From an uncultured Bacteroidales bacterium (GTDB lineage Bacteria > Bacteroidota > Bacteroidia > Bacteroidales > UBA932): a stretch of 64,000 nt of DNA. Below are positions 36,587 to 45,659 of the stretch, piece after piece. The position numbers and the translations under genes were made by a program. The stretch lies in assembly GCA_900318445.1 (NCBI GenBank), contig ONKO01000012.1:17601-81600 (forward strand), written 5' to 3'. Position 1 is the first letter of the stretch; the number at the start of each line of letters is the position of its first letter. Below the pieces are notes generated by a model, which was given only the letters and a program-made list of their open reading frames with translations, ran no database searches and was not told the DNA's origin.

Positions 36587-38170
36587 ATGGCAACTTCTTT
36601 GAAACCCAGTGAAGTGAGTGATATCCTGCTTGGACAGCTCAAGGATATGAAAAACGATCTCCAGTTCGAGGAGATTGGCAAAGTCCTGCAGGTGAGTGAC
36701 GGTGTGGTACGTATTTACGGGCTGGACCATGCCGAGGCCGGCGAACTGCTGGACTGCGGCAACGGCATCATGGCCGTGGTGATGAACCTGGAGGCCGACA
36801 ACGTGGGCGCCGTGCTCATGGGTCCCACCGACCTGGTGAAGGAGGGGATGGTGGTGCGCCGTACCGGACGCATCGCCTCCATCGGCGTGTGTGACGCCCT
36901 CCTCGGACGAGTGGTGGACCCGCTGGGCAATCCGCTGGACGGCCTGGGTCCCGTGGAAGGGGAGAAGGTAGATATGCCGCTGGAGCGTAAAGCGCCCGGC
37001 GTTATCTTCCGCCAGCCGGTGAGTGAACCCCTGCAGACGGGCCTCAAGGCCATTGACGCCATGATTCCCATCGGCCGTGGCCAGCGTGAGCTCATCATCG
37101 GAGACCGCCAGACGGGTAAGACCGCCATTGCCATCGATACCATCATCAACCAGCGCAAGGAGTACGAGGCCGGAAAACCGGTGTTCTGCATCTACGTGGC
37201 TATCGGCCAGAAAGGCTCCACCGTGGCGTCCATCGTGAAGACCCTGAGGGAGCACGGTGCCATGGACTATACCGTGGTAGTGGCCGCTACCGCCGCAGAC
37301 CCCGCCGCCCTGCAGTACTACGCTCCCTTCTCCGGAGCGGCCATCGGCGAGTATTTCCGCGACACGGGCCGTCACGCCCTGGTGGTGTACGACGACCTCT
37401 CCAAACAGGCCGTCGCCTATCGTGAAGTATCCCTGGTGCTGCGCCGTCCCTCCGGCCGTGAAGCCTATCCGGGAGATATCTTCTACCTGCACAGCCGTCT
37501 GCTGGAAAGGGCTGCGCGCATCATCGACCAGCAGGAGGTGGCCGCTTCCATGAACGACCTCCCCGCTGCCCTGAAAGACAAAGTGAAGGGAGGCGGTTCC
37601 CTTACCGCCCTGCCCATCATTGAGACGCAGGCCGGAGACGTATCGGCCTACATCCCGACCAACGTCATCTCCATCACCGACGGCCAGATTTACCTGGAAC
37701 AGTCCCTGTTCAACCAGGGCGTGCGCCCTGCCATCAACGTGGGTATCTCCGTGTCCCGTGTGGGCGGCAGCGCCCAGGTGAAGTCCATGAAGAAGGTGGC
37801 CGGCACCCTCAAGATTGACCAGGCCCAGTGGGCCGAGCTGGAGGCCTTCTCCAAGTTCTCCTCCGACGTGGACAAGGTGACGGAACTGGCCCTGGACAAG
37901 GGCCGCAAGAACAACCAGCTGCTCATTCAGCCGCAGTACTCTCCCATGAGCACCGGCGAGCAGGTGGCTATCCTCTACTGCGGAACGCACGCGCTCATGC
38001 GGGACATTGCCATAGCCGATGTCCGTACCTTCCAGGATGCCTTCCTGGACCGCCTCCGCGCCGCGCACGCCGCCGATGTCCTGGAGCCGCTGGGGAAAGG
38101 TGTGCTCAACGAGGACATTGAGAAGGTTCTGAAAGAAACCGCTGCTTCCGTTATCCTTTCCATGAAGTAG
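36587..38170 (+). CDS. atpA: ATP synthase F1 subunit alpha
   Basis: 527 residues. Non-catalytic nucleotide-binding subunit with P-loop [14 protein letters not shown] and [20 protein letters not shown]. The ATG at 36587 is chosen: it gives the family N-terminus ([14 protein letters not shown]), whereas the upstream in-frame ATG at 36515 is inside atpH. Length is slightly above the usual 500-513 because of small insertions. Confidence 0.97.
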   Translation: MATSLKPSEVSDILLGQLKDMKNDLQFEEIGKVLQVSDGVVRIYGLDHAEAGELLDCGNGIMAVVMNLEADNVGAVLMGPTDLVKEGMVVRRTGRIASIGVCDALLGRVVDPLGNPLDGLGPVEGEKVDMPLERKAPGVIFRQPVSEPLQTGLKAIDAMIPIGRGQRELIIGDRQTGKTAIAIDTIINQRKEYEAGKPVFCIYVAIGQKGSTVASIVKTLREHGAMDYTVVVAATAADPAALQYYAPFSGAAIGEYFRDTGRHALVVYDDLSKQAVAYREVSLVLRRPSGREAYPGDIFYLHSRLLERAARIIDQQEVAASMNDLPAALKDKVKGGGSLTALPIIETQAGDVSAYIPTNVISITDGQIYLEQSLFNQGVRPAINVGISVSRVGGSAQVKSMKKVAGTLKIDQAQWAELEAFSKFSSDVDKVTELALDKGRKNNQLLIQPQYSPMSTGEQVAILYCGTHALMRDIAIADVRTFQDAFLDRLRAAHAADVLEPLGKGVLNEDIEKVLKETAASVILSMK

Positions 38171-38171
38171 A

Positions 38172-39050
38172 ATGCCTACACTGAAGGAAATAAAAGGACG
38201 GATTTCTTCCGTCAAGAGTACGCTCAAGATTACATCGGCCATGAAGCTGGTGTCGTCGGCCAAGTTGCGCAAAGCGCAGAAGGCCATCGAGGCCATGCGC
38301 CCCTATGAGGAGCAGCTGCAGCGCATGCTCCTTAAGGTGCAAGGCGCCCCGGCGGCGGGATGCGGCGAATTTTCCGCCGCTACAATAAAGGCCGATGCGG
38401 CGGAAAATTCGCCGGCATCCCGCCTGCCGCAGGCCATCGTGGCCATTGCGTCCAACTCCTCCCTTTGCGGCGGGTTCAATGCCAATGCCATTGCCAAGGT
38501 GCGGGAAGTGAGGAAGGCCGGAGACGTGGTGTACTCCATAGGTCGCAAGATGGCCGATGCCATGCGAAAGGAGGGTTTCACCTCTCCGGACGATTATTCC
38601 CATCTTGCCGAGCATCCCGCTTATGCCCCGGCCGCTGCGTTCGTAGAAAAACTGTGCGCAGAGGTTGAGGCCGGACGGTATAGCCAGGTGGTTCTTGTAT
38701 ATAACCATTTTGTTTCTACGGCAAAGCAGGTCCCTGCGGTGGAACCCCTTCTTTCGACGGGCGGTACGTCCTCTGAGCACGGTGAAGCTCCCGAGGAAGA
38801 TGTCATTATCGAGCCTTCCCGCAAGGAACTTGTTGCATCCCTGGAACCCAAAATACTCAAATTGAAACTTTACGCTGCCCTTCTGGACAGCTCGGCTGCA
38901 GAGCACGCCGCCCGCACGGTTGCCATGCAAACCGCCACCGACAACGGCGAAAACCTCCTCTCCGAACTCACCCTTCAATACAACAAGGGCCGCCAGCAGA
39001 AGATTACCTCCGAAATTCTGGATTTGGCGGGCGGACAGGCGCAGGAATAA
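38172..39050 (+). CDS. atpG: ATP synthase F1 subunit gamma
   Basis: 292 residues, the rotary shaft. The N-terminal coiled coil has LKEIKGRISSVKSTLKITSA and the C-terminal signature has SELTLQYNKGRQQKITSEIL. A middle Rossmann-like part with SNSSLCGGFNANAI is present. Last gene of the operon, followed at once by a family B repeat pair that may mark the 3' end. Confidence 0.95.
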   Translation: MPTLKEIKGRISSVKSTLKITSAMKLVSSAKLRKAQKAIEAMRPYEEQLQRMLLKVQGAPAAGCGEFSAATIKADAAENSPASRLPQAIVAIASNSSLCGGFNANAIAKVREVRKAGDVVYSIGRKMADAMRKEGFTSPDDYSHLAEHPAYAPAAAFVEKLCAEVEAGRYSQVVLVYNHFVSTAKQVPAVEPLLSTGGTSSEHGEAPEEDVIIEPSRKELVASLEPKILKLKLYAALLDSSAAEHAARTVAMQTATDNGENLLSELTLQYNKGRQQKITSEILDLAGGQAQE

Positions 39051-39059
39051 CCCGCCGCT

Positions 39060-39155
39060 GACGAACAAAAGCAGGATTTGGCCGTTTTCCTGCTTAAGAT
39101 CGTCACCACTGACGAACAAAAGCAGGATTTGCCGGGAATTATGCTTAAGATCGTC
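39060..39155 (+). repeat. Family B paired 45-bp repeat, copy 2
   Basis: Units 39060-39104 and 39111-39155 are separated by ACCACT. Arms are as in copy 1. Centres are TTGGCCGTTTTCCT and TTGCCGGGAATTAT. The pair starts 10 bases after the atpG stop. Confidence 0.9.
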
Positions 39156-39183
39156 GGGCGCTGGGCTCTCCTTTTCCTTGTCT

Positions 39184-39204
39184 TTGTGGCGGATTCCACC
39201 ACAA
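39184..39204. promoter_or_regulatory. Inverted-repeat operator candidate, site 1
   Basis: TTGTGGCGG-ATT-CCACCACAA, an inverted repeat of the TTGTGG-N9-CCACAA type. It lies 36 bases before the -7 box of the histidine kinase gene. Close relatives occur at 42718-42738 and 45594-45614, upstream of the two neighbouring operons. Confidence 0.55.
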
Positions 39205-39240
39205 TGCACTGTAGCACAAGGAATTTTGGTGCAGAAATGG

Positions 39241-39248
39241 TATCTTTG
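39241..39248 (+). promoter_or_regulatory. -7 box TATCTTTG of the two-component operon
   Basis: Exact consensus 7 bases before the ATG at 39256. The transcript would be nearly leaderless. Confidence 0.6.
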
Positions 39249-39255
39249 TGCAGTT

Positions 39256-41910
39256 ATGCACCTTTTTGCCGTCATACTGTCTCTGCTCGTAGCTGCGCCG
39301 CGGTTCGTCCATTACAACGCCGCGGACGGGCTGCCGTCCAATACGGTGTATGCGGTCACGCAGGATGCTGAGGGCGCGCTGTGGATAGGCACCCGGAACG
39401 GCCTGGCCCGCTACGACGGCGCACACTTCCAAAGCTGGAAGGAGTACGGCCGGGTGAATGCGCTCACGGTGGACAAGGCGGGCCGATTGTGGGTAGGAAC
39501 CACGCAGGGACTCCGGGTACAAGATGATGGCATTGCCGGCAACATCCGCGCACTGCACACGGACACGGAGGGCTCTGTCTGGGCCACCGTGGGAGATACG
39601 CTGCTTCTCAAACTCTCCTACAGGGACGGCATCCGGGAAGAAGCCCGCTGCCCCTACAGGAAGCGGGACTCGGAGGGTGATTACCCCTATTATCAGATCT
39701 ATGAGGCACAGGACGGAAAGCTGTGGTTAGCCGGCCGGCTGGTCCAAAACCAGTTTGTGGAAGACAGGCAGGCCCCGCACAGTACGCTCACTTCCTGGAA
39801 TGGCCTGTCGTGCATCGGAAGCTATGCCGAGACCGGCGGGAAGTTCTACGCCTTCGAAGACCATACCTCTATCCTCTACAACTGCAACGGCAGCCAGCCC
39901 ATTCCCCTGGGCCGCCTCCCCATTGCCCATGCGCGGCTCCTGACAGACAACAAAGGACAGCTCTGGGCAGCAGGCTCCTACGGCGCAGGGCCCGTGAACA
40001 CCGAAAAACCGGCAGAGACACCCGTCTATAAAACGCCCTCCACAGAACTCTACTGCCTCTTCGAAGACCGTCAGGGCAACCTCTGGCTGGGCGGTGACAA
40101 CGGCCTCTCGGTCCTGAGCCCTGCCCTCCAGCAGGTAGAAGTCCTCTCCCGGGACAACGTCACGGCCCTCATGGAAGACCACACCGGGAAGATGTGGATC
40201 GGGAAGGCCGATGACCGTGTCTCCAGCCTCTACGAAGACCGGGAAGGCACCGTGTACGTAGGCCTTTGGAACAACACCGGCTGGGAAGTGTGGTTGGGCG
40301 GCCGCAAAGCATATAAAGACCGTCTCACCGGTCCGCTCCCCGAGGAGCAGGTAGAAGCCCGGTACCTGGACGGCGCCAACTGGATCTCGGACTTTCTGGA
40401 AGACAGCGAGGGCCGCTTCTGGGTAGTCACGTGGGAAGGAGTCGGCCTCAACGAATGGGACCGGAAAGCCCGGAAGAGTTTCCCGCCCCGGTGGCTGAGC
40501 CCGTTCCGGTATCCATCGGCCCAAAACGATTCCGTCATTTATCTGAGCTCCCGCCTGGGCAGCCGTCTCATCGAGGACGCCGGGGGAAACCTCGTCTATG
40601 CCACCACCGAAGCCGGCCTCAACGTCATTGACCGGGAAACCGGCCTTGTCACCAAGTACTACAGGGGAAACTCCTCCATCCCCGACGACTACGTCACCGA
40701 CCTCTGTCTTTCCCCGGACGGTGCCATCTGGGCCGCCACCCGAAGCGGGCTCTGGAGCCCTTCCGGCATGCATTTTCTGGACGGCATGCTGGTACAGTCG
40801 GTAGAAGCCGATACCAAAGGCCGCCTCTGGGCCGGCACCGAGGACGGACTGTATTTCATTGATACCGACGGCACTACAGGCCGCGTGCCCAAAGAACTGG
40901 GCTTTCCTTCAGACCTCTACGGCGAGCACGTCTCCTGCCGGCGGGCCGGCGGCGCCCTCGCCTTCGGAGGCTCGGCCGGAGCCGTCTCCTTCCACCCAGA
41001 CAGCCTCCTCGCCATCCGGGCGCAGGGGAGCCTGCCGCTGGAAAAGCTCATCCGCCACCGCTACCGCCTCAATGAGGGCGCGTGGACGGAAGAGTGCTTT
41101 GCAGGCCTTCCGGACAACATCCGCCCCGGGCGCTACACCCTCGAGGAGCAAAGCGCCGACATTTTTGGCCGATGGGAACACGGCTCCACCGCCGTCCGTT
41201 CCATCCGAATCCCGCCCCCGCTCTGGCTCCGCTGGCCCTTCCTCCTGGGTTACCTGCTCATCATGATGGCCGTCGTCTACCTGGTGATCAAACTCCGGGA
41301 ACGCCATCTCCTGGAAAAGGAACTGGACATGCGAAACCGCCTGTTCTCCATCATCTCGCACGACCTCCGGGACCCCGTTTCGGGGAGCGCCTTCCTGTCC
41401 CGCCAGCTGCTTGAAAACCTTGACAGACTGTCCCCGGAGGACCTTCGGGAAGGGCTGACACAACTCTCGCAGGCGGCCCAGGGTACATCCCTCCTCCTGG
41501 AAAACCTCCTGCTATGGTCCCTCAACCAGAAGGGGATGCTGGCACCGGTCATGCGCAGCGAGGACCTTGCGTCACTGGCGGAAGAAGCGATTGGAGTGCT
41601 GCCGAAAGGAAGCCTGGTGACCGTCGACATCCCTGCCGGCCTCACGGTGAGGACAGACCGCAACATGCTGCTTACCGTCCTTCGAAACCTCCTGGACAAC
41701 GCTTTGAAAGTGTCTTCGAAAGTGGAGCTTCGCGCAAGGGGAACCACCCTTCGCATCACCGACGAAGGACCGGGCCTTCAGGAGGGGGAAACGCAGTTTG
41801 GCCATGGCCTGGGCCTTTTGATTACCCGCGAGCTGCTGGACAAGATGGGTGCCACCCTTCGCATGCAGAACCGGCCCCGGGGCGGCCTTGAAATAACCAT
41901 TGACTTATGA
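39256..41910 (+). CDS. Propeller-sensor histidine kinase
   Basis: 884 residues. After a short signal sequence, two-component regulator propeller repeats fill the periplasmic part (AADGLPSNTVYAVTQDAEGA, LWIGTRNGLARYDG, LWAGTEDGLYFIDTDG). A partial Y_Y_Y-like beta domain and one membrane helix (about 655-680) follow. The kinase has H-box SIISHDLRDP (His702), N-box LRNLLDNALK and glycine boxes DEGPGL and HGLGL. It resembles Bacteroides hybrid glycan sensors but lacks the fused receiver and AraC output; these roles fall to the separate response regulator, which it overlaps by ATGA. A much earlier in-frame ATG inside atpG is rejected. Confidence 0.93.
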   Translation: MHLFAVILSLLVAAPRFVHYNAADGLPSNTVYAVTQDAEGALWIGTRNGLARYDGAHFQSWKEYGRVNALTVDKAGRLWVGTTQGLRVQDDGIAGNIRALHTDTEGSVWATVGDTLLLKLSYRDGIREEARCPYRKRDSEGDYPYYQIYEAQDGKLWLAGRLVQNQFVEDRQAPHSTLTSWNGLSCIGSYAETGGKFYAFEDHTSILYNCNGSQPIPLGRLPIAHARLLTDNKGQLWAAGSYGAGPVNTEKPAETPVYKTPSTELYCLFEDRQGNLWLGGDNGLSVLSPALQQVEVLSRDNVTALMEDHTGKMWIGKADDRVSSLYEDREGTVYVGLWNNTGWEVWLGGRKAYKDRLTGPLPEEQVEARYLDGANWISDFLEDSEGRFWVVTWEGVGLNEWDRKARKSFPPRWLSPFRYPSAQNDSVIYLSSRLGSRLIEDAGGNLVYATTEAGLNVIDRETGLVTKYYRGNSSIPDDYVTDLCLSPDGAIWAATRSGLWSPSGMHFLDGMLVQSVEADTKGRLWAGTEDGLYFIDTDGTTGRVPKELGFPSDLYGEHVSCRRAGGALAFGGSAGAVSFHPDSLLAIRAQGSLPLEKLIRHRYRLNEGAWTEECFAGLPDNIRPGRYTLEEQSADIFGRWEHGSTAVRSIRIPPPLWLRWPFLLGYLLIMMAVVYLVIKLRERHLLEKELDMRNRLFSIISHDLRDPVSGSAFLSRQLLENLDRLSPEDLREGLTQLSQAAQGTSLLLENLLLWSLNQKGMLAPVMRSEDLASLAEEAIGVLPKGSLVTVDIPAGLTVRTDRNMLLTVLRNLLDNALKVSSKVELRARGTTLRITDEGPGLQEGETQFGHGLGLLITRELLDKMGATLRMQNRPRGGLEITIDL

Positions 41911-42551
41911 TTAATGTCCTTCTCATCGAAGATTCCGCCGTGTTTGTAATGGGGCTCAAGCTGGCCCTGAGCGCGCATTTCAACGTAGATTCCGTGGCCT
42001 CGCCGGGCGCTGCGGTGGCCTACCTCAACGCGCATCCGGACACAGACATAGCCGTTGTGGACATCACCCTCGAAAGCGAAACCGACGGCCTCACGCTGCT
42101 GGACATCCTCCGGGAAGCCTTTCCGGCCGTAAGGACCCTGGTGCTGTCCCACTATAAGAATCCGGCCTACATCCTCCGCGCCATTACCAGCGGCGCCTGT
42201 GCCTATCTGGCCAAGGACTCGGCACCCGAATCCATCATAGAGGCCATTGAGCATGTGGCCGATGACAAGTGCCTCTTCTTTGGCGAGACCATCGATGCGC
42301 ACAAGATCCTGAGCCTGTTCGGCGGCCGTGACAACCTGGATGCCCGCAAGCCCCAGGGCCTCACGCCCCGGGAACTCGAGGTACTGCAGCTCACTTCCTC
42401 CGGCTACAGTAACGGACAGATTGCATCGGCCCTGAGCATTTCCCTCAATACGGTAGACAGCTACAAGGAACGCATCAAGGGCAAATTCGGCCTGGACAGC
42501 ATTGTGGAATGCGTGGCCACCGCCGCCGCGAAGGGAATGGTGACGGTGTAG
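41907..42551 (+). CDS. NarL/LuxR-family response regulator
   Basis: 214 residues. The receiver domain (1-125) has acidic pocket IEDSA and phosphoacceptor Asp51 in VVDITLES; the switch lysine is in YLAKDSAPES. The C-terminal LuxR helix-turn-helix (about 148-210) has LTPRELEVLQLTSSGYSN. It is the cognate partner of the overlapping histidine kinase. The nearby shared inverted repeats upstream of three transcripts are good candidates for its binding site. The last 8 codons are part of a 32-base segment copied at 45411. Confidence 0.94.
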   Translation: MINVLLIEDSAVFVMGLKLALSAHFNVDSVASPGAAVAYLNAHPDTDIAVVDITLESETDGLTLLDILREAFPAVRTLVLSHYKNPAYILRAITSGACAYLAKDSAPESIIEAIEHVADDKCLFFGETIDAHKILSLFGGRDNLDARKPQGLTPRELEVLQLTSSGYSNGQIASALSISLNTVDSYKERIKGKFGLDSIVECVATAAAKGMVTV

Positions 42552-42568
42552 CCCGGCGCCCAGCGCCT

Positions 42569-42664
42569 GACGATCTTAAGCATAATTCCCGGCAAATCCT
42601 GCTTTTGTTCGTCAGTGCTGACGATCTTAAGCATAATTCCCGGCAAATCCTGCTTTTGTTCGTG
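42569..42664 (-). repeat. Family B paired 45-bp repeat, copy 3
   Basis: Units 42569-42613 and 42620-42664, separated by AGTGCT, in the opposite orientation to copies 1 and 2. Both centres are the common form (TTGCCGGGAATTAT read on the minus strand). Confidence 0.9.
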
Positions 42665-42717
42665 CGAAAGGTCGGTGTGCGCGGTTGCAAGGAGAAATAA
42701 CCTTGTAAATCAGCGCG

Positions 42718-42738
42718 CTGTGGCGAATTCCGCCACAA
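42718..42738. promoter_or_regulatory. Inverted-repeat operator candidate, site 2
   Basis: CTGTGGCGAATTCCGCCACAA. The right end is 19 bases before the -7 box TACCTTTG (42758-42765), so the site covers the -33 position, as expected for an activator replacing a weak -33. Confidence 0.6.
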
Positions 42739-42757
42739 AAGAGTTTTTTCGAAGGCT

Positions 42758-42765
42758 TACCTTTG
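42758..42765 (+). promoter_or_regulatory. -7 box TACCTTTG of the WG-repeat operon
   Basis: Exact consensus 18 bases before the ATG. No TTTG is seen at -33; the operator candidate occupies that place. Confidence 0.65.
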
Positions 42766-42783
42766 TGCCAAACACTGAAACCT

Positions 42784-44733
42784 ATGAAAAAAATTCTTGT
42801 CTCTATTGTCGCTCTGCTAACCACAGTAAGCGTTTTTGCCCAGGCCGGGCTGAGTCGGGGTGAGGCCGTCGTGAACCCTGCCGGCAACCCCCAGCAGGTC
42901 AAAAAGCATTGCCCGCACTGCGGCATCACTATGGGCAATATTACCTATCCCTGGCAGCATGAAAACTGGTGCCCCTATTACCGGAGTAACGGATCCGGAT
43001 CCAGCAGCAGTTCCTCCTCCTCTGTAACGGCAACAGCCATCAGCACGGGTGCCGCCGTTCTGGGAAGCGCCATCTCCAGCCTCATTACCAGCGCCATGGA
43101 CCACAGCAGCGGGGATAACAACTACTACCGGAACGAGGCCTTCGGCGGCCAAATCTCCTTCAAGACTGACTGGTATAGTGACGATGACCACACCTGCGTT
43201 GTCCTCCGGGACCCGGGGTCCGGCAAGAAGGGCATCTGGCACAACGCCTATGTCTTCAACCACAAGAGTGACCCCCAGCCTACGTCCGGTTTCTGGATTC
43301 TTAAGCCTGTGTTCGATCAAATATATATGGGCGAACACATGAACAAGGCCTACGCCATCACCTGCCAGACAAAGACCCAAAAAGGCCAGGAAAATCAGGA
43401 ATGGCAGGTGTATGAATTCGGTCTGGGCAGCATGTGCTACAAGGGACACGCCACCATCATCTCTCCCTTCACGGCGGAGGATGTGGAATTCTCCCTCAAA
43501 ACCGACAAACTCATGCTGCAGAAAGACGGCCTCTGGGGTCTGTACAAAGTAGCCCGCTCCGGACCCGATGAAATCAAGAAGCGCCCCATCACCCTCAAGC
43601 CCCTGGCCGAGCCGCAGTTTGACAGCATCCAGTTCTACGGCACGCAAAACTGCGTCTGGAAGAACGGCCACGCGGGCATCATCGACGACAACGGCAAGGA
43701 GCTCATTCCCGTAAAATACAAAGATGTAGGCACGGTCATCGGCAAGAACAAATGGGCCTGGGCTGTGGCCGATGACGGCAACGCGGGCCTGGTGAATACC
43801 AAGGGAGAGGTGATTCTGCCCTTCGAGCACGGCAGCATCCATGTGGACGAATACGGCGTATCGGCCCGCCGGGACGGAGAGGACAAGTACTTTGTGCTGC
43901 TCTCCGACGGCACCAAAACGCCTGCCCTCTACGACGACGTCACCTTCACCAAAGACGGCTATGTATTCGAGCAGAACAGCCTGTACGGCTTTGCGAACCA
44001 GCAAGGCAAAACGGTGCTGGAACCCGCCTTCGAGAGCATCCAGATTGTAAATCACGACCCCGAACTGGTGAAGTTCACCAAGATCAACGACGACTATGTG
44101 GGGAAGAAGATGTTCTTTGTAAAACAGGACGGGAAATGGGGTGTAAAGCGTTGGGCCGACGGAAGTTACATCATGGAGCCGCTCGTCTTGGACAGAAGCA
44201 AGGTTCTCTATTACCTGGGTACGCTCAAAACGTTCGACTACGAGATGATGGAAAGGGATCAGCGCGCATCGTATAGCACCGGCAAGGACGAGTTTGAGAC
44301 CCAGGCTCAGTATGAGGCCCGTCAGGCCGATCCTGCCGCCAACGCAGTTTATGTCGATAAAAAGATGGAAGGCTTCCCGCTCCTCTTCCTCCGGGCGCAG
44401 ATTAAAAAGGCGGCCGAGTCCGGAAGCGGCATGACAATTGGCTGGCACGACTACGATGCGGAGCGGCAAGCTTTTCCTTTTACCAGCAACCTGTCGCCCA
44501 TCCCCATCTACTATTTGCCCGTCCCCATCGAGGAAGGCCCGGCCTTCCGGGAGGCGCTGGGTTCCATCCGCACCAAAGATCTGCTGCAAACCGCAAAAAT
44601 ATTTATCCATCAACACTTTGCGCAGATTGCCGAAATGGACATCGCCCTGCCCTCTGGCAAGGTCTATCATTACGTAAACCCGGGCCTGGAAGCCTATACC
44701 GGCCCCATTGTTAACTATTCAGATTTGTATTGA
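42784..44733 (+). CDS. WG-repeat exported protein with N-terminal zinc-ribbon motif
   Basis: 649 residues. A signal peptide (KKILVSIVALLTTVSVFAQ) precedes a Cys-rich motif (HCPHCGITMG ... WCPYY) and a serine run. A hydrophobic segment (TAISTGAAVLGSAISSLITS) may anchor or associate with membrane. The middle (about 200-480) has degenerate WG repeats (KDGLWGLYKVA, DGNAGLVNTKGEVILPFEHG, NSLYGFANQQGKTVLEPAFE, QDGKWGVKRW), a beta-repeat fold of unknown role. The C-terminal 150 residues are not recognised. The start is the ATG just after the promoter; an earlier in-frame ATG at 42763 overlaps the -7 box. First gene of a two-gene operon. Confidence 0.85.
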   Translation: MKKILVSIVALLTTVSVFAQAGLSRGEAVVNPAGNPQQVKKHCPHCGITMGNITYPWQHENWCPYYRSNGSGSSSSSSSSVTATAISTGAAVLGSAISSLITSAMDHSSGDNNYYRNEAFGGQISFKTDWYSDDDHTCVVLRDPGSGKKGIWHNAYVFNHKSDPQPTSGFWILKPVFDQIYMGEHMNKAYAITCQTKTQKGQENQEWQVYEFGLGSMCYKGHATIISPFTAEDVEFSLKTDKLMLQKDGLWGLYKVARSGPDEIKKRPITLKPLAEPQFDSIQFYGTQNCVWKNGHAGIIDDNGKELIPVKYKDVGTVIGKNKWAWAVADDGNAGLVNTKGEVILPFEHGSIHVDEYGVSARRDGEDKYFVLLSDGTKTPALYDDVTFTKDGYVFEQNSLYGFANQQGKTVLEPAFESIQIVNHDPELVKFTKINDDYVGKKMFFVKQDGKWGVKRWADGSYIMEPLVLDRSKVLYYLGTLKTFDYEMMERDQRASYSTGKDEFETQAQYEARQADPAANAVYVDKKMEGFPLLFLRAQIKKAAESGSGMTIGWHDYDAERQAFPFTSNLSPIPIYYLPVPIEEGPAFREALGSIRTKDLLQTAKIFIHQHFAQIAEMDIALPSGKVYHYVNPGLEAYTGPIVNYSDLY

Positions 44734-44735
44734 CT

Positions 44736-45407
44736 ATGAAACGTTTCGCACTTCTTGCGCTGGCAGCGCTTCTGTTTGTTCCCGTTTCCGTGAACGCCCA
44801 GCGAAAAAACGAAAACCTGGGGAAAAAGTATGGTCCCTACGAGATTAAGATCGGGAAAGGAAAATACATGAAAGATGCCCCGGTTACGGCTATCTGGAAC
44901 AACGAAACCGGCGTGTGGGTTACCTCTCCTGTCATAGACAAAAAGAATGGGGCGATGTTCTTCCTGCCCACTACCAGTGTGGAATTCATTGAGGGAGAGG
45001 ATTATGTACCCGAAGCGCAGGGGCTTGTCAACATTGACTGGGCTTTCTGCTGGGCAAAGGGCATAGAGAATCCCAACGCGAAGTGGCTTTGCAACGGAGA
45101 GTGCGGGGTGTACAGGATCGTGGACGACAAGCTGGTTCCCATCATAGAGTCCGGGAGTTCCCTGGAGAAAGCCTACCTGTGGGAAGCTCGCTATGCTTTT
45201 TTCAAGTTTGTGCCGCACCATGCCCTTATCATTGGCGTTTTCCGCGAAAAGGACAAAAAAGCCTACTCCGTTTTTAACCTGGACGGTGAGCGTCTGTACA
45301 ACGACCTGAAGGATTGGAAGTTCAAGGAAGAGCCCAGCCTGTACATCCAGCTGGAAGACGGTACCTGGCACCATCTGGACCCGGCCGATGGTTCCCTGGT
45401 AGATTAG
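44736..45407 (+). CDS. Exported protein of unknown function
   Basis: 223 residues with a signal peptide (KRFALLALAALLFVPVSVNA). The mature part is beta-rich and holds no recognised domain; segments such as DKLVPIIESGSS and FNLDGERLYNDLKDW recall degenerate WG repeats. It begins 2 bases after the WG-repeat gene stop, so the two are surely cotranscribed and probably work together. Confidence 0.75.
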   Translation: MKRFALLALAALLFVPVSVNAQRKNENLGKKYGPYEIKIGKGKYMKDAPVTAIWNNETGVWVTSPVIDKKNGAMFFLPTTSVEFIEGEDYVPEAQGLVNIDWAFCWAKGIENPNAKWLCNGECGVYRIVDDKLVPIIESGSSLEKAYLWEARYAFFKFVPHHALIIGVFREKDKKAYSVFNLDGERLYNDLKDWKFKEEPSLYIQLEDGTWHHLDPADGSLVD

Positions 45408-45444
45408 CCCGCGAAGGGAATGGTGACGGTGTAGCCCGGCGCTC

Positions 45445-45540
45445 GACGATCTTAAGCATAATATGGCCCAAATCCTGCTTTTGTTCGTCAGTGGTGACGA
45501 TCTTAAGCATAATTCCCGGCAAATCCTGCTTTTGTTCGTG
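45445..45540 (-). repeat. Family B paired 45-bp repeat, copy 4
   Basis: Units 45445-45489 and 45496-45540 separated by AGTGGT. The first centre is TTGGGCCATATTAT and the second the common TTGCCGGGAATTAT, so the pair differs from copy 3 although the flanks are duplicated. Confidence 0.9.
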
Positions 45541-45593
45541 CGAAAGATCGGTATGCGCGGTTGCAAGGAGAAATAGCCTTGTAAATTAGCGCA

Positions 45594-45614
45594 CTGTAGC
45601 GGATTCCGCCACAA
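45594..45614. promoter_or_regulatory. Inverted-repeat operator candidate, site 3
   Basis: CTGTAGCGGATTCCGCCACAA, ending 19 bases before the -7 box TACCTTTG at 45634-45641, the same spacing as site 2. Confidence 0.6.
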
Positions 45615-45633
45615 GAAAATGGTCGGAGAAGAA

Positions 45634-45641
45634 TACCTTTG
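45634..45641 (+). promoter_or_regulatory. -7 box TACCTTTG of the CxxC-repeat operon
   Basis: Exact consensus 18 bases before the ATG at 45660, with the operator candidate covering -33. Confidence 0.65.
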
Positions 45642-45659
45642 CAGAAAACACTAGAACGT

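Larger units (their letters stand above)
42528..42783 (+). repeat. Large direct repeat, copy 1 (regulator tail, family B pair, promoter)
   Basis: About 250 bp shared with 45411-45659. It includes the last codons of the response regulator gene, a family B pair, a conserved spacer (GCGCGGTTGCAAGGAGAAAT), the operator candidate and a -7 box. Identity is very high in the first 200 bp and weaker near the start codon. Confidence 0.88.
45411..45659 (+). repeat. Large direct repeat, copy 2
   Basis: Copy of 42528-42783. It starts with 32 bases identical to the response regulator 3' end, here 3 bases after the stop of the preceding gene and without coding role, which shows the direction of copying was probably from 42528. 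Confidence 0.88.

Noticed and set aside
38920-39255. Histidine kinase start inside atpG
   Set aside because: The extension would read through atpG and a family B repeat pair; a -7 box and signal sequence support the ATG at 39256.
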